Below, piece by piece: positions 8,791 to 18,808 of a stretch of 64,000 nt of DNA. How positions within the stretch are numbered: the first letter of the stretch is position 1; each line of letters starts with the position of its first letter. A model generated the notes under the pieces. The model was not told the origin of the DNA, ran no database searches, and saw only the letters and a program-made list of their open reading frames with translations. The DNA is from an uncultured Verrucomicrobiales bacterium (GTDB taxonomy: Bacteria > Verrucomicrobiota > Verrucomicrobiia > Verrucomicrobiales > Akkermansiaceae), in the NCBI GenBank assembly GCA_937991965.1, contig CALKLP010000258.1, forward strand, positions 1 through 64,000, in the 5' to 3' direction. Both the position numbers and the translations under genes were made by a program.

Positions 8791-10065
8791 TTAGAGTGAA
8801 TTACTGATAACTTCAAGCGTCTGTTCGATATCTTGCTTCGTGTGCGCCACAGAGAGGAATCCAGTTTCATAAGGGCTGGGCGCAAAATACACCCCGCCTT
8901 CTAAGGCTTTCCAGAAGAACTTACGGAAGTGATCCATGTCACTCTTCATCACATTATCGACATTCACGATCACCTCATCCGTGAAAAAGAGGCAAAACAT
9001 GGATCCGACTCGATTCCACTTATATCCGAGGCCCTTTTCCTTCAGAATACTCAACACGCCCTCCTCTAATTGCGCCCCGATTTTCTCGAGCTGCGTGTAA
9101 CCATCTTGCTCCTCCATCGCCTTCATTTGCGCTAGACCTGCCGCCATTGCCACTGGGTTTCCACTCAGCGTTCCCGCTTGGTACACAGGGCCAAGCGGCG
9201 CGAGACAATCCATAATTTCTGCTTTCCCTCCAAACGCGCCTACTGGAAGACCTCCTCCGATCACTTTCCCCATCGCGGTTAAGTCAGGCGTAATCCCGAC
9301 CAATTCCTGAACGCCGCCTTTCGCCACGCGGAATCCCGTCATGACCTCGTCAAAAATCAAGACCGTTCCATACTTGGTGGTCAGGTCGCGTAGCTTTTGA
9401 AGATAGCCTTCCAATGGGAACACAAGGCCTGCATTGGCAGGAAACGGCTCCAGAATCACAGCTGCTAACTGTTCCCCATACTTCTCAAACACCTCCTCTA
9501 ATTTCTCAAAATTATTAAACGGAAGCGTAATGGTCTGCTCCGCAAAGGACGCTGGTATTCCTGCGGAATCTGGTTCTCCATGGGTGAGCGCGCCTGAACC
9601 AGCAGCGATCAGGAGGGAATCCACATGCCCATGATAACAACCCTCAAACTTCACGATCTTATCCCGCCCCGTGTAACCACGCGCTAATCGGATCGCAGAC
9701 ATCGTCGCCTCCGTCCCTGAGCTCACCATGCGCACCTTCTCCACACTCGGCACCCAGTCCACCACCTTCTGAGCCATCTCCACCTCAAAGAGGTTGGGAA
9801 TCCCGAAGGAAGTCCCCATCTTAGCAGCCTCATGCACCGCGTGAATCACCGGAGTAGGCGCGTGCCCTAGAATCGCAGGCCCCCAAGTCCCAATATAATC
9901 GATGTAATGATTCCCATCTACATCCTCAATGCGACTACCTTTAGCGCGCTGTACGAAGAACGGCTCCCCATCGACGTTTTTAAAGGCTCGCACCGGAGAA
10001 TTCACCCCACCAGGCATTAACTTTTTAGCCTTCGCGAAGAGTTTACTAGAAAGATTATTGGTCAT
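8791..10065 (-). CDS. hemL: Glutamate-1-semialdehyde 2,1-aminomutase
   Basis: HemL converts glutamate-1-semialdehyde to 5-aminolevulinate with PLP, the second step of the C5 route to haem and other tetrapyrroles. The 424-residue protein has the family start ([20 protein letters not shown]), [40 protein letters not shown], the DEVMTGFRV motif, and the PLP-lysine context [26 protein letters not shown] follows. The ATG at 10065 is chosen over an in-frame GTG at 10077. It is monocistronic or co-transcribed with the kinase-like gene downstream. Confidence 0.97.
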   Translation of the reverse strand: MTNNLSSKLFAKAKKLMPGGVNSPVRAFKNVDGEPFFVQRAKGSRIEDVDGNHYIDYIGTWGPAILGHAPTPVIHAVHEAAKMGTSFGIPNLFEVEMAQKVVDWVPSVEKVRMVSSGTEATMSAIRLARGYTGRDKIVKFEGCYHGHVDSLLIAAGSGALTHGEPDSAGIPASFAEQTITLPFNNFEKLEEVFEKYGEQLAAVILEPFPANAGLVFPLEGYLQKLRDLTTKYGTVLIFDEVMTGFRVAKGGVQELVGITPDLTAMGKVIGGGLPVGAFGGKAEIMDCLAPLGPVYQAGTLSGNPVAMAAGLAQMKAMEEQDGYTQLEKIGAQLEEGVLSILKEKGLGYKWNRVGSMFCLFFTDEVIVNVDNVMKSDMDHFRKFFWKALEGGVYFAPSPYETGFLSVAHTKQDIEQTLEVISNSL

Positions 10066-10210
10066 AATGAAAGTCACTATCTTTGATCATTTCTTTTCTG
10101 TCCAATAATTTGTCGACAATCTGGCCGCTTGCTTTTCCAGCCGACAAAAAAGATAAATAAAGCTGAATTTATTAGGTAATTACCGTAGTCCAATGTATTA
10201 CAACGCTGTC

Positions 10211-10939
10211 ATGAAAAACCTAGCCGTCTTCCTTTCCTTGCTCTCGATATGTTGCGCTCAAATTAAAAAGAGTGAGTCAACGTTCCTCAAAAATGATCAA
10301 GACGTCATTTTCATTGAAGACCTCACCGCAGAAAAAATTGTCTTTGATGTGATCGAAAACCGTCCCGTATTTTTCACAAAGCAGGGAAACAACAAGCTCG
10401 CTTCTATTCAAAAAGGAGCAAAAGCCGAACTGATCGCCTTTGATGACCGCGCTTACAAGATTAAGACCAAGGGACGTAATGGCAACATCGTAGGCTGGGT
10501 ATCTCCCCATGCCCTATCATGCAATGACCCTGATTTCATCTCTAATTTCAAGAAAGTTTACGAACGACAAATCATTGTAAATCAGTATATTCGTAACGAA
10601 GAAGTTACGATCGGTATGACGCCAGAAGAGGTGATCGCCTCTCTCGGAGAACCCACCAAAACATCACTACGACGTACGAATAAGGGGGACTCAGGCCGCT
10701 TCGAGTATATTGAGACTTATGAGCAAAAGCACTACGCCTACTTCCGAGACCCGCGGACTGGCCAAAGCTACAAAAAGCTCTCCCACGTAACAGAAGAGAT
10801 CAAAAGCAAGACCGTAATCGACTTTGAAAACCATGCGGTGAGCGCGATTGAAGAATCGATCGATAACTCCATCCGTAAGCGCCCATCTATCGTCACCAGA
10901 CCTATCTATCTAGACTACAGAGGCTTTCTCCTATTCTAA
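10211..10939 (+). CDS. Exported SH3-like protein of unknown function
   Basis: About 242 residues with a signal peptide (LAVFLSLLSICCAQ). Residues of roughly 45-100 look like a bacterial SH3-type barrel that ends in GWVSPHAL. A second part contains IGMTPEEVIASLGEPTKT, which resembles the SmpA/OmlA (BamE-type) turn with G-M-T-x-x-x-V-x-x-x-x-G-x-P. This could be a periplasmic or outer-membrane-associated protein. I assign no activity. Met at 10211 starts a good signal peptide, and Met at 10193 is an alternative. The gene is divergent from hemL across 145 bp and is followed by the tRNA-Arg gene. Confidence 0.55.
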   Translation: MKNLAVFLSLLSICCAQIKKSESTFLKNDQDVIFIEDLTAEKIVFDVIENRPVFFTKQGNNKLASIQKGAKAELIAFDDRAYKIKTKGRNGNIVGWVSPHALSCNDPDFISNFKKVYERQIIVNQYIRNEEVTIGMTPEEVIASLGEPTKTSLRRTNKGDSGRFEYIETYEQKHYAYFRDPRTGQSYKKLSHVTEEIKSKTVIDFENHAVSAIEESIDNSIRKRPSIVTRPIYLDYRGFLLF

Positions 10940-11011
10940 TAAGCCAAACAAAGAAAGTCTAACTCCATGCTTGACTCTGATTCCTTTCACTCTTAATACT
11001 TCCCGCCCAGT

Positions 11012-11088
11012 GCGTTCGTAGCTCAATTGGATAGAGCACCTGATTACGGCTCAGGAGGTTTGGGGTTCGACTCCCTACGAACGTGCCA
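11012..11088 (+). tRNA. tRNA-Arg (ACG)
   Basis: A 77-nt cloverleaf includes the encoded CCA. The acceptor stem is GCGTTCG paired with CGAACGT, with one G-T pair at the end. The D arm carries AGCTCAATTGGATAGAGC. The anticodon stem CCTGA/TCAGG encloses loop TTACGGC with anticodon ACG at 11046-11048. The T loop is GTTCGACTC. A34 of this tRNA is normally deaminated to inosine by TadA, so it reads CGU, CGC and CGA. Confidence 0.95.
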
Positions 11089-11100
11089 CTTATTTTCAAA

Positions 11101-11136
11101 AAAACCATTTTGTGTCCGACACAAAATGGTTTTTTC
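11101..11136 (+). terminator. Rho-independent terminator after tRNA-Arg
   Basis: A long stem (AAAACCATTTTGTG against CACAAAATGGTTTT) with a 5-nt loop is followed by a T run ending TTTTTTC. It sits 12 bp after the tRNA 3' end. Because the stem starts with four A, it can also work on the minus strand for the convergent sulfatase gene ending at 11161. Confidence 0.85.
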
Positions 11137-11160
11137 TTTTCTAGAGTTAACTGCGGCGCG

Positions 11161-13017
11161 TTACTTCAACGCTATTGCTGCTTTCAATAGCGTTTTCATA
11201 TCATCCTTTTTAGTTACGTTGGGATGGAGAACCAAATAGTTATTTTCATCCACCAAGGAGATAAAGCCATGTGTTGCCTCAATAGGAAGTTCCACTGATG
11301 CGCTAGCTCCACTGACTGTTGCGGTTGCTCTAAACCATTCACTCGTTTTGCTTTGTGCAGCGGTGGTGTAATAGAGATATGCTTTCTCCACTTTCGCCCC
11401 TTTTTCTTCAAATTGAACGGTCAGAGTTGTCCCGTTTAACTGATGGTCAGTTACCGTCGGAACTTGCTTAGCCTGTTCTCCTGTGTGGGGAGATTTCGGA
11501 TTTTTATACGGGCGTGTCGCAATCATCTGGTCAAGCTCGGCATTAAGCCTCGCTTGCAAGAGCTTTACTTGCTCTGGGCGCTCTTCACTCACGTCCTTTT
11601 TCTCCTCAATATCTACTCGACTTCCATCCGCTGCATATAATTCATACAGCTCGTAATCATTCACTTTAGGATTGTATTCAGCTCCGTAATTAATGAGTAA
11701 TTTCTGCCCCTGAACACGGATAGTGCTGCATGAATGTGAGGGGTGAGGATAGTGCCAAAACATGGTGTCACGTACACTCCCTTGCGCATTGATGACGAGT
11801 TCAGGGTTTTTCGCATCCTTTTTCAGCAGGCTTGATAAATCTGAACCATCGAGAACTTGCCCCTCCTGAGGCTGAGCTCCCACCCAATTTAGAATTGTCG
11901 GGTATAGATCGAGACCGTTAATCATTACATTTGATTCCACCCCGCCCTTTATCTCAGGCCCTGCGATAAGGAAGGGCACACGCACGCCACCTTCTTTCGC
12001 AGAGAGCTTACCACGATCTAATGGGAAATTATCCGTGATCACCCCTTTCTTAGAGCTCCCTTCCATCCCTCCGTTATCCGAAGTAAAAATGATATAGGTA
12101 TTCTCTGATAACTTCTGCCCTGGGTTGCGTGGGTCATCTGTCTGGTCAAGGTAGTTTACAACTTTACCAACATAGTAATCGAGCGTCTCCACCATGGCGC
12201 AATAATACGGGTTAATCTGCCCTGCCGTAGTATATTTTTCATTTTGATCTGTAGGGAATGGCTGATTCAACTTCTCACAATACTTCTCGAGTAGCTCACG
12301 GCTACGGGATTGGATGGGAGTGTGCACAAGCCATGTTGCGTTATAGAGAAAGAAGGGCTCATCCTTACTTTTTTCCATAAACTTCAATGATTCCTCAGTC
12401 ACGGGATCTGTGGGATACCCGTTACTATCCAAGGGGTATGATGAATTTGGGTCGCTCGTGGAGAATTCCTCTAAGCGGTTTTTCATCCCAGTCTGCACCC
12501 CTCTACTATCTTGCCCCTTAATGTGGGTCGTAAAATCAAATCCCAACGATTTTGGCTGTGGGTCATCGTGATGGTTACGGGCAATATGCCACTTACCAGT
12601 ATGCCCTGTCTTATAACCATGCGTCTTGAGACTTTGCGCCAAAGTGGGGGTATTTTGCACGATCCTTCCGCTATACCATGGCGTTATCATGGTCGATCTC
12701 GCTGAGCCGGGAATCGGTAAATCTCCTCCTACTACATGCGTTTTTTGAGCTCTTGCGGGATGCACTCCAGACATGATGGCGCAGCGTGAAGGGGCACAGG
12801 TGGGAGCAGGTGAATACGCCTGCCAGAATTGAACCCCGCGCTTAGCAAGCGCATCCATATTCGGCGTCTCCATTGGACTTGGTTCATCAATATCATAGCA
12901 TTTGACATCTTGCCAACCTAGATCATCAACCAAAATCATTACGATATTAGGTTTTACGGGAGCGGCTATGGCCGCCATGAGCAGACCAAAGGATAGTGTT
13001 AGTGAAGTGAGCTTCAT
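11161..13017 (-). CDS. Sulfatase (Cys-type, arylsulfatase family)
   Basis: About 618 residues with a signal peptide (LTLSFGLLMAAIAAP). The metal-binding start is PNIVMILVDDLGWQD. The formylglycine motif CAPSRCAIMSG near residue 75 is C-x-P-S-R followed by G six residues later, and its Cys is oxidised to formylglycine by a sulfatase-maturating enzyme. The HTGKWH and FTSDNGG (second metal/active site) motifs follow. It is exported and would remove sulfate esters from sulfated polysaccharides, typical of marine Verrucomicrobia. The extra C-terminal beta domain (from about residue 500) resembles that of other polysaccharide sulfatases. The substrate cannot be read off the sequence. Met at 13017 begins the signal peptide, 4 bp after the preceding sulfatase stop. 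Confidence 0.92.
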   Translation of the reverse strand: MKLTSLTLSFGLLMAAIAAPVKPNIVMILVDDLGWQDVKCYDIDEPSPMETPNMDALAKRGVQFWQAYSPAPTCAPSRCAIMSGVHPARAQKTHVVGGDLPIPGSARSTMITPWYSGRIVQNTPTLAQSLKTHGYKTGHTGKWHIARNHHDDPQPKSLGFDFTTHIKGQDSRGVQTGMKNRLEEFSTSDPNSSYPLDSNGYPTDPVTEESLKFMEKSKDEPFFLYNATWLVHTPIQSRSRELLEKYCEKLNQPFPTDQNEKYTTAGQINPYYCAMVETLDYYVGKVVNYLDQTDDPRNPGQKLSENTYIIFTSDNGGMEGSSKKGVITDNFPLDRGKLSAKEGGVRVPFLIAGPEIKGGVESNVMINGLDLYPTILNWVGAQPQEGQVLDGSDLSSLLKKDAKNPELVINAQGSVRDTMFWHYPHPSHSCSTIRVQGQKLLINYGAEYNPKVNDYELYELYAADGSRVDIEEKKDVSEERPEQVKLLQARLNAELDQMIATRPYKNPKSPHTGEQAKQVPTVTDHQLNGTTLTVQFEEKGAKVEKAYLYYTTAAQSKTSEWFRATATVSGASASVELPIEATHGFISLVDENNYLVLHPNVTKKDDMKTLLKAAIALK

Positions 13018-13021
13018 AGAT

Positions 13022-14422
13022 TTATTTAGTTTCGTTGTTACGGAGAGAGGAGAATACATTTCCAAAAGGTTCAGTAGGTAACGTTTTAAGCCATTGGTTG
13101 AGCTCTACTTTCATCGACTCGAACACGTCCGGAGCACTGTCTATGCAATTCTCCTGTTCAAGAGGGTCTTGCTTAAGGTCATAAAGCTCGACTTGAGTCA
13201 ACTTTGCATTGGCCAGTAATTTATAGCCCTGAGATAAGACTGCATATTTTGCCCAGTGGTCAGGATAGGCTTTATTTGACGGGAATCGTGGATTACAGCG
13301 CCAGAACAGGGTCTTTTCTCGGACTTTTTGCGGCTCCCCTAACAGGGCTGGTGTTTGATCAATCCCATCAGGCTCATAACCGGTTGGTAATTTAGCCCCT
13401 CCGAGTTTTGCAAAGGTAGGAACAAGATCTACGGCAGAAAGAATTGTTTCACCATCGATAACCCCGGCTTTAATTTTTCCTGGCCAACGAGCCAAGAAAG
13501 GCACATTAAGCCCACCTTCATAAAGTGACGCCTTATATCCCTTTCTTCCTGCCGTCGTCCCCTTAGCGGCTGCTGTCCCGAAGCCTGCTCCAGTAGCGGA
13601 GTCATAAGATAATTTTGGCTCTCCTCCTGCAGGCTTACGCTCTGGGCCATTATCGGAACTGAAGATAACCAAGGTATCGTCAGTCAACTTTTGGGCGTCG
13701 AGGTAATCTAGTAGTTCGCCGATTCGCTCATCTGCATAGGCGAGAGTAGCAGCATAAATGTTATCCGCCTCATCTTCTAAGTGTTCAAATTGTTGACGGT
13801 ATTTCGGAATCACATGGAAAGGAGTGTGAGGCTCATGAATCCAGAGATTAATAAAAAAGGGCTTACTTTCCTTGGTCGCTCCCTCAATAAAGGCTATTGA
13901 GCGATCAACATCATGATCATACGGCATCTGCTCTCCTGAGCAATTAAAGGCCCCATATTCATCATAGCCATATTCCAGTAAAGAAGGAGAGTCTGGAATC
14001 ATGTTATTGGAGAGGTGCCACTTACCAAAGTGCGCCGTAGCATACCCAGCACTCTGCATAATACGTGCCATGCTTGGAGAACTCGGATCTACCCAATCAG
14101 GCATCCCGCGTTGCGCATTCTGTGGAACCCAGGCGAAGTGCCCATCAATCGAGTATCGTGAAGGGAAATGCCCTGTCATTACCGCTGTCCGACTGGGGGA
14201 GCACACAGCACTCGCCACCGTGAAGCGGTGAAAGTCCGTCCCCTCCTTTGCTAATCGATCTATATTCGGAGTCTTAACATAGGGGTGATCATGACAACTT
14301 AGATCCTCCCAGCCCCAGTCATCTGCAAAAATAAAGATGATATTTGGCTTGGGCGCTTCTTTTCCAAAGCTGGTGGAACTGAGAAATAGTAAGGCAAATA
14401 GAGTGAATAAATTGATTTTCAT
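13022..14422 (-). CDS. Sulfatase (Cys-type)
   Basis: A 466-residue exported sulfatase with signal peptide (LFTLFALLFLSSTSFG), PNIIFIFADDWGWED, the formylglycine motif CSPSRTAVMTG near residue 72, HFGKWHLSNN, NLWIHEPHTPFH and FSSDNGPE. It lacks the long C-terminal extension of its neighbour and is of common length for the family. It is the first gene of a two-sulfatase operon, with its stop 4 bp before the next start. Two different sulfatases encoded together suggest attack on two sulfation positions of one glycan, which is inference. No maturation enzyme or glycoside hydrolase is encoded nearby. Confidence 0.92.
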   Translation of the reverse strand: MKINLFTLFALLFLSSTSFGKEAPKPNIIFIFADDWGWEDLSCHDHPYVKTPNIDRLAKEGTDFHRFTVASAVCSPSRTAVMTGHFPSRYSIDGHFAWVPQNAQRGMPDWVDPSSPSMARIMQSAGYATAHFGKWHLSNNMIPDSPSLLEYGYDEYGAFNCSGEQMPYDHDVDRSIAFIEGATKESKPFFINLWIHEPHTPFHVIPKYRQQFEHLEDEADNIYAATLAYADERIGELLDYLDAQKLTDDTLVIFSSDNGPERKPAGGEPKLSYDSATGAGFGTAAAKGTTAGRKGYKASLYEGGLNVPFLARWPGKIKAGVIDGETILSAVDLVPTFAKLGGAKLPTGYEPDGIDQTPALLGEPQKVREKTLFWRCNPRFPSNKAYPDHWAKYAVLSQGYKLLANAKLTQVELYDLKQDPLEQENCIDSAPDVFESMKVELNQWLKTLPTEPFGNVFSSLRNNETK

Positions 14423-14521
14423 CTATAACAATACGCCACAAGAAAATTATCCTATCAATATTCAAATTAAAAACTCTCACACAGCGCTGCCTATAATTGC
14501 AACCTACCCAAGTCTGAGAAC

Positions 14522-14953
14522 TCAGTAAGATGAGGTGAATGATCGTGTCAGAGAGGAGCGAATCCCGCTTTCATCTCTCAAGAAAAAGTAAGTTCCCGCA
14601 GCATTAATGGTCGCCTCCGGGCGGTAAAACTTCCCTGGGGCTAAATCTACCGGCATGATTGCCTGAGCACTCACTTCTTGTCCTGGAGCACCGAACAACC
14701 CATTAAAAATCGTTACTTGTTGCCCTTGGGTCGCAACTTCAATGGTATGGGCTCCTGGCTCCAGTCGCACGGTTGCCCCTCCTTTTTCAGGTGGGTATTT
14801 CCCATCGATCTTCGTGATCTGAGTGGCTCCATTCCGCAGAGAAAGCACCGCATGCGGGTCACCTTTACTCGCTTCTTTCAAAAAATAATTCGGGGAACCA
14901 CAAGAAACAAGAAAGCCCGTAAGCACAAGGAGAAGGTAATGCATCGATTTCAT
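14522..14953 (-). CDS. Lipoprotein of unknown function
   Basis: About 143 residues with a lipoprotein signal (LLLVLTGFLVSC, lipobox ending at the Cys near residue 17 of MKSMHY...). The mature part has GGATVRLEPGAHTIEVATQGQQ, which resembles the short surface-associated PEGA-like or carboxypeptidase-regulatory beta folds. It ends with a basic-Ser stretch. The Met at 14953 is preferred because it directly starts the signal peptide, and the frame is open to 15007. It lies just downstream of the ACT-domain gene. Function unknown. Confidence 0.55.
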   Translation of the reverse strand: MKSMHYLLLVLTGFLVSCGSPNYFLKEASKGDPHAVLSLRNGATQITKIDGKYPPEKGGATVRLEPGAHTIEVATQGQQVTIFNGLFGAPGQEVSAQAIMPVDLAPGKFYRPEATINAAGTYFFLRDESGIRSSLTRSFTSSY

Positions 14954-15003
14954 ATTGTTCTTATAGACAGGATCTATCGCGAAATATTCACGATTTTTTG
15001 AGT

Positions 15004-15459
15004 TCATCTACTCAGGTCACTCTGCTCCATAACCGTGAAGCCCGCATTAAACAATAAATGCTTCCCGAATTCCACATCATCGACATGAAACGCAAAGAGT
15101 GACTGCCCCTTAGGATGCGGCAAGAGAGCGTAACCAAAATCAATATTAGTCTCCGCATTATTAAAGGTATTCAGGCAATTCAGCAGCTCGCTCGCAGCTT
15201 CACGGAAGGCTACCACCAGCATTTCGCTTGTCGTGTGCGGGATTCCCCGTTCCATAAAAATTTCTCCCGTCGTCTCAGGGTCTGTCACTACAATCCTCAC
15301 AATCGTGACATCGCTCGAATCCTTGACGCTAATCCCTAGGAGCTCAACCCCTGATGACTTCAGCAGGGAGAGCAGAGACTGGAGCGCCCCAGCCTCATTG
15401 GGAAGCATAATGGAAAATTGCTTTACAGGCGAACTTGATACTTCTGTCTCGGTGCTCAT
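15004..15459 (-). CDS. Tandem ACT-domain protein
   Basis: The 151-residue protein consists of two ACT-type ligand-binding folds. Residues about 12-80 (KQFSIMLPNEAGALQSLLSLL, then GISVKDSSDVTIVRIVVTDP) and about 82-148 (TSEMLVVAFREAASELLNCL, then SLFAFHVDD) each show the beta-alpha-beta pattern. The N-E-A-G turn is typical for amino-acid-binding ACT domains. There is no catalytic domain, so it is probably a small-molecule sensor or regulator of an amino-acid enzyme. It starts 3 bp after the stop of the ankyrin gene and may be co-transcribed with it. Confidence 0.7.
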   Translation of the reverse strand: MSTETEVSSSPVKQFSIMLPNEAGALQSLLSLLKSSGVELLGISVKDSSDVTIVRIVVTDPETTGEIFMERGIPHTTSEMLVVAFREAASELLNCLNTFNNAETNIDFGYALLPHPKGQSLFAFHVDDVEFGKHLLFNAGFTVMEQSDLSR

Positions 15460-15462
15460 CGT

Positions 15463-16866
15463 TTATTTTTTAAGAGTTTGAACCTCCCCTGAGGCAATAT
15501 CCATAATAACCAATTGTGTCGAGCGAACTTCTAAAATCTCGAAAGAAGTGCCGTCTTTATCCTTAAAAATATCTCCGCGCTTAGCCACCATAAAGAGATC
15601 TGAATCAGACTCCTTAACAACCGCGAAAGGCTCTGTTCTGCCCACGTTCAGACCCGCCGTCATTTGCTTCACCTCACCCGTGGTCTTATCTTTTACCTGC
15701 ACCAGTGAAACATCAGCCGGAACTCCTCCGCTCATCTTAGAAGGATCACGCTTTTGTGTCGCAGAAACCACCTCGAGATTCGTCTCTGGAATCGTTTCTC
15801 CTGGATGAACATCCACTACTTTATGGTCACCATAGAGGTATTTCACCGAGACTTTTTCGTTCGAAACCCCGCTTACCTTCACAGGTAACGACTCCTCACG
15901 ATACGCCTTAATCTCTATCGACTCACCTAGCGTTGCAGGTGCAGTCTGGAGGGTTCTGCTGTTCAGTGATACAAACTCCACCTTCTCCGGAAGAGATGCC
16001 GCCGCACTTCCTGTGGCCGCCGCAGTCGCAACCGCAAATGCATGATCTGACTCTACGACTTGGGACACCGTTTCGGCAATAATTCCCTCATCCATCTCGA
16101 TAATACTAAACTCATCTTCCGTCGGCACTTCCCCGAGATACTCCGCGATGGTATCATGCCCAGCAAAGCTAGCTAACTGAGATGCCGTCTGCCCCTCCTC
16201 ATCAGTACTATACCGGTTCGCCCCATTCTCTAGCAGCACCCGCACCGTTTCTTGGTGACCATTCTGTGCCGCCAACATAAGTGGCGTGCGCCCATCCGCA
16301 TCCAGACGGCTGTAAACCGACGCTCCGTAATTGGTTAGAGGATTCACCATCTCACTATAGCCCTTCAATGATGCCACAAAGAGCGCGTCATCTAAATACT
16401 GTCTAGAATACAGGGCTAGAGCTTCGAGCACCTCCGGATCACCAGATTCTGCGGCAATCGTAATCGGGCGATACCCGAGATCATCCTTCAAATCGGGCGA
16501 AGCATTCAAGCGTAACAGGCTCCGAATCGTCCCTACCTGCCCTGCACGCGTGGCAACCATCAGCGGGGTCTCTCCCTTATTATTTAGGCTATCCACATTA
16601 ACTCCACTCTGCACTAACTTGCTCGCCACCTCCGTAGCCCCATGCAAAGCCGCAATGTGTAAGACCGTATTCCCCTCCTCATCCTTCTGATTCAAGTCGG
16701 CACCACTCTTAATCAAGCTCGCCAGTGAGTCTGTGTCGTTTGTCTCCACTACCGAAAACAATGAGTCTTGCGATACCACAACACCCGTGCTCGGAGCGTC
16801 GGGAGCTTTTTTGCAACTCACAACCGTCCCTGCGACACACGCTAAGAAGAAAATATTTTTCAACAT
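15463..16866 (-). CDS. Ankyrin-repeat lipoprotein
   Basis: About 467 residues. A lipoprotein signal (FFLACVAGTVVSC) places it in the envelope. About six to seven ankyrin repeats occupy residues 40-260, seen as repeated D-x-x-G-x-T-x-L-x-x-A-A-x-x-G-x (for example DEEGNTVLHIAALHGA, NKGETPLMVATRAG, DGRTPLMLAAQNGH). The C-terminal half holds beta-rich segments with MTAGLNVGRTEPFAVVKESDSDLFMVAKRGDIF-like character and no known domain. Ankyrin repeats bind proteins, and the partner is unknown. The ATG at 16866 is preferred to an in-frame TTG at 16875. It is followed by the ACT gene after 3 bp. Confidence 0.8.
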   Translation of the reverse strand: MLKNIFFLACVAGTVVSCKKAPDAPSTGVVVSQDSLFSVVETNDTDSLASLIKSGADLNQKDEEGNTVLHIAALHGATEVASKLVQSGVNVDSLNNKGETPLMVATRAGQVGTIRSLLRLNASPDLKDDLGYRPITIAAESGDPEVLEALALYSRQYLDDALFVASLKGYSEMVNPLTNYGASVYSRLDADGRTPLMLAAQNGHQETVRVLLENGANRYSTDEEGQTASQLASFAGHDTIAEYLGEVPTEDEFSIIEMDEGIIAETVSQVVESDHAFAVATAAATGSAAASLPEKVEFVSLNSRTLQTAPATLGESIEIKAYREESLPVKVSGVSNEKVSVKYLYGDHKVVDVHPGETIPETNLEVVSATQKRDPSKMSGGVPADVSLVQVKDKTTGEVKQMTAGLNVGRTEPFAVVKESDSDLFMVAKRGDIFKDKDGTSFEILEVRSTQLVIMDIASGEVQTLKK

Positions 16867-16898
16867 GCTTAGCAAAATAAATTAAGAAATCTTAAATA

Positions 16899-17594
16899 TC
16901 AACATTTCTTTTCAACTTGCTCAACAATGATCCTCCCCTCTCCCAAACGCCATCGAACATTCAAATCCGCCAAGAATAAGCCAAAGCCTTGATTCTCTTT
17001 CGCATACGCAGGCTGCGGCTGCGCTTGCAATGCCTCAATAATCAACACCACCTCCTCATCCGAAAGCTCGGTAAAAACCTGATCATCAGCGGGAATCACC
17101 TCAATTTTCTCCTCGCGAGCAAGTCCAAAACTAGCCGTCGCGGCAGGAATAGAGTCCGCGTAAGGCAAATACGGCTTCACGTCCAGAATAGGAGATCCCT
17201 GCACTAGATCCAATCCTGACACCTCTAACCGCACCTTCCCCTTTTCCTCGATAATTCGCTCCAACTTCACCACGCTCAAACACAAACGATTTGGCCGATA
17301 CGGAGCACGCGAGGCAAAGACCCCTACTTTTTTCTCCCCACCTAATTTAGGAGGCCTAACACGGGGTCTGAAATCTTCCTTAGGAATTAAGTGAAACTGC
17401 GTAATAACCCATAAGTGGGAAAATCCCGACAATTCTTCAAAAGCCTCCTGAGCGTCATAAGGTGCATAAAAATGCAACACCCCGTAAGCACTAGGAACAA
17501 CCCCAGACTGACGCGGAGTGCCGAATTTTTCCTTGAAGACAGACTCCACCCAACCAATGGGAGAAACTGCAATGTCGGAGCCGTTAAGTGACAT
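16899..17594 (-). CDS. trmO: tRNA (adenine(37)-N6)-methyltransferase TrmO-like
   Basis: The 231-residue protein is of the TsaA/YaeB/TrmO family, which methylates the N6 of t6A37 in tRNA-Thr using SAM. Seen are the start P-I-G-W-V-E-S-x-F-x-x-K-F-G-x-P-R-Q, the FSHLWVITQFH strand, and the family signature VGVFASRAPYRPNRLCLSVVKL. A C-terminal region with DVKPYLPYADSIP follows. Length matches the E. coli protein (235). The frame runs through the tRNA-Leu gene to 17669, but Met at 17594 fits the family start. Sitting just downstream of a tRNA gene on the same strand is probably coincidental. Confidence 0.9.
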   Translation of the reverse strand: MSLNGSDIAVSPIGWVESVFKEKFGTPRQSGVVPSAYGVLHFYAPYDAQEAFEELSGFSHLWVITQFHLIPKEDFRPRVRPPKLGGEKKVGVFASRAPYRPNRLCLSVVKLERIIEEKGKVRLEVSGLDLVQGSPILDVKPYLPYADSIPAATASFGLAREEKIEVIPADDQVFTELSDEEVVLIIEALQAQPQPAYAKENQGFGLFLADLNVRWRLGEGRIIVEQVEKKC

Positions 17595-17624
17595 AGTAAA
17601 AACAATAATCTCTCTGAAAAGAGA

Positions 17625-17715
<91 letters not shown>

Positions 17716-17871
17716 TGAAAACGTGGACGTGGTTTATATCCCATATTTCTCGGTTGGCAAGCCATCTTTTCACTATTTTATTAACAATAATTTCAGCCTC
17801 CAGATTTCTCCAAGCGCTCCTCAATCCAAAAACCTTTACATCTGCATCCCTACTCCAGTAAACCTCTAACC

Positions 17872-18747
17872 ATGAAATCAATGACTGGCTTTGGTAGAGG
17901 AGAATCAAGCAATGAAACCCTCACCGTAAATGTAGAGCTCGCTTCACTCAACCGGAAGCAAGCGGAGATCGCCATCAACTTACCGCGCTCCCTATCGGAG
18001 CTAGAGGGAGAACTGCGCAAACAAATCCTCGATCAGATTTCTCGCGGACGCGTAACCGCTCAAATTACTGTGCAGCGCATAAATGATGCATCGAACGCCC
18101 TCACGCTCGATCAGCAGAAAATTCTCGCTTTAGAAAAAGAATTCCAATCCCTTTCTACCACACTAGGGCGCGAACTAACACTAACTCCCTCCGAGATCCT
18201 GACCATTCCAGGAGTTCTCACCTCAATGGAAGTCGAAGCGGAACAGGCGCTTCCCCTAATCAAAACCAGCCTTAGTGAAGCCTTAAAAAACCTAATCGAA
18301 ATGCGCGAACGCGAAGGCGCAGACCTACAAGTCGACTGCGAAACTAGACTTGCAACCGCGGAGTCTCTCCTCACAAAGATTACCGAGCGTGCCCCCATCG
18401 TGCTGACACAGTATCGCGAGAACTTAATCAGCAAGCTCCAAGACATCAATGGCCTAGATGAAGCCATCGCGCAGGACGAGCGCATCATCAGAGAAATCGC
18501 CCTGTATGCTGACCGCTCCGACATCACGGAGGAAATCACCCGCTTCCAGTCCCACCTCGATAAATTCAGGGACTACCTGCAGAAAAACGAACCCATTGGC
18601 AGGTCGCTCGATTTCCTTTGCCAAGAGCTAAATCGTGAACTTAACACCATCGGTGCCAAAGCCAATGACGCTCTCCTTGCCCAGCTCGTCGTGGAGGGAA
18701 AAACCGAGATCGAGAAAATCCGCGAGCAAATCCAAAACGCCGAGTAG
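17872..18747 (+). CDS. yicC: YicC family endoribonuclease/adaptor
   Basis: The 291-residue protein matches the YicC (UPF0701) family end to end. It has M-x-S-M-T-G-F-G-R-G-E at the start, S-L-N-R-K-x-x-E-I within the first 40 residues, RGRVTAQITV, and the C-terminal block DITEEITRFQSHLDKFRDYL, then PIGRSLDFLCQELNRELNTIGAKA. In E. coli YicC has been reported as a ribonuclease involved in small-RNA turnover. That role is from family knowledge, not this sequence. It lies 62 bp upstream of carA. Confidence 0.92.
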   Translation: MKSMTGFGRGESSNETLTVNVELASLNRKQAEIAINLPRSLSELEGELRKQILDQISRGRVTAQITVQRINDASNALTLDQQKILALEKEFQSLSTTLGRELTLTPSEILTIPGVLTSMEVEAEQALPLIKTSLSEALKNLIEMREREGADLQVDCETRLATAESLLTKITERAPIVLTQYRENLISKLQDINGLDEAIAQDERIIREIALYADRSDITEEITRFQSHLDKFRDYLQKNEPIGRSLDFLCQELNRELNTIGAKANDALLAQLVVEGKTEIEKIREQIQNAE

Positions 18748-18808
18748 CAACATACTAAAAATTTATCTTGCTCACGCTCGCAAGCTGCATTTTATTCTTG
18801 GTTAAATT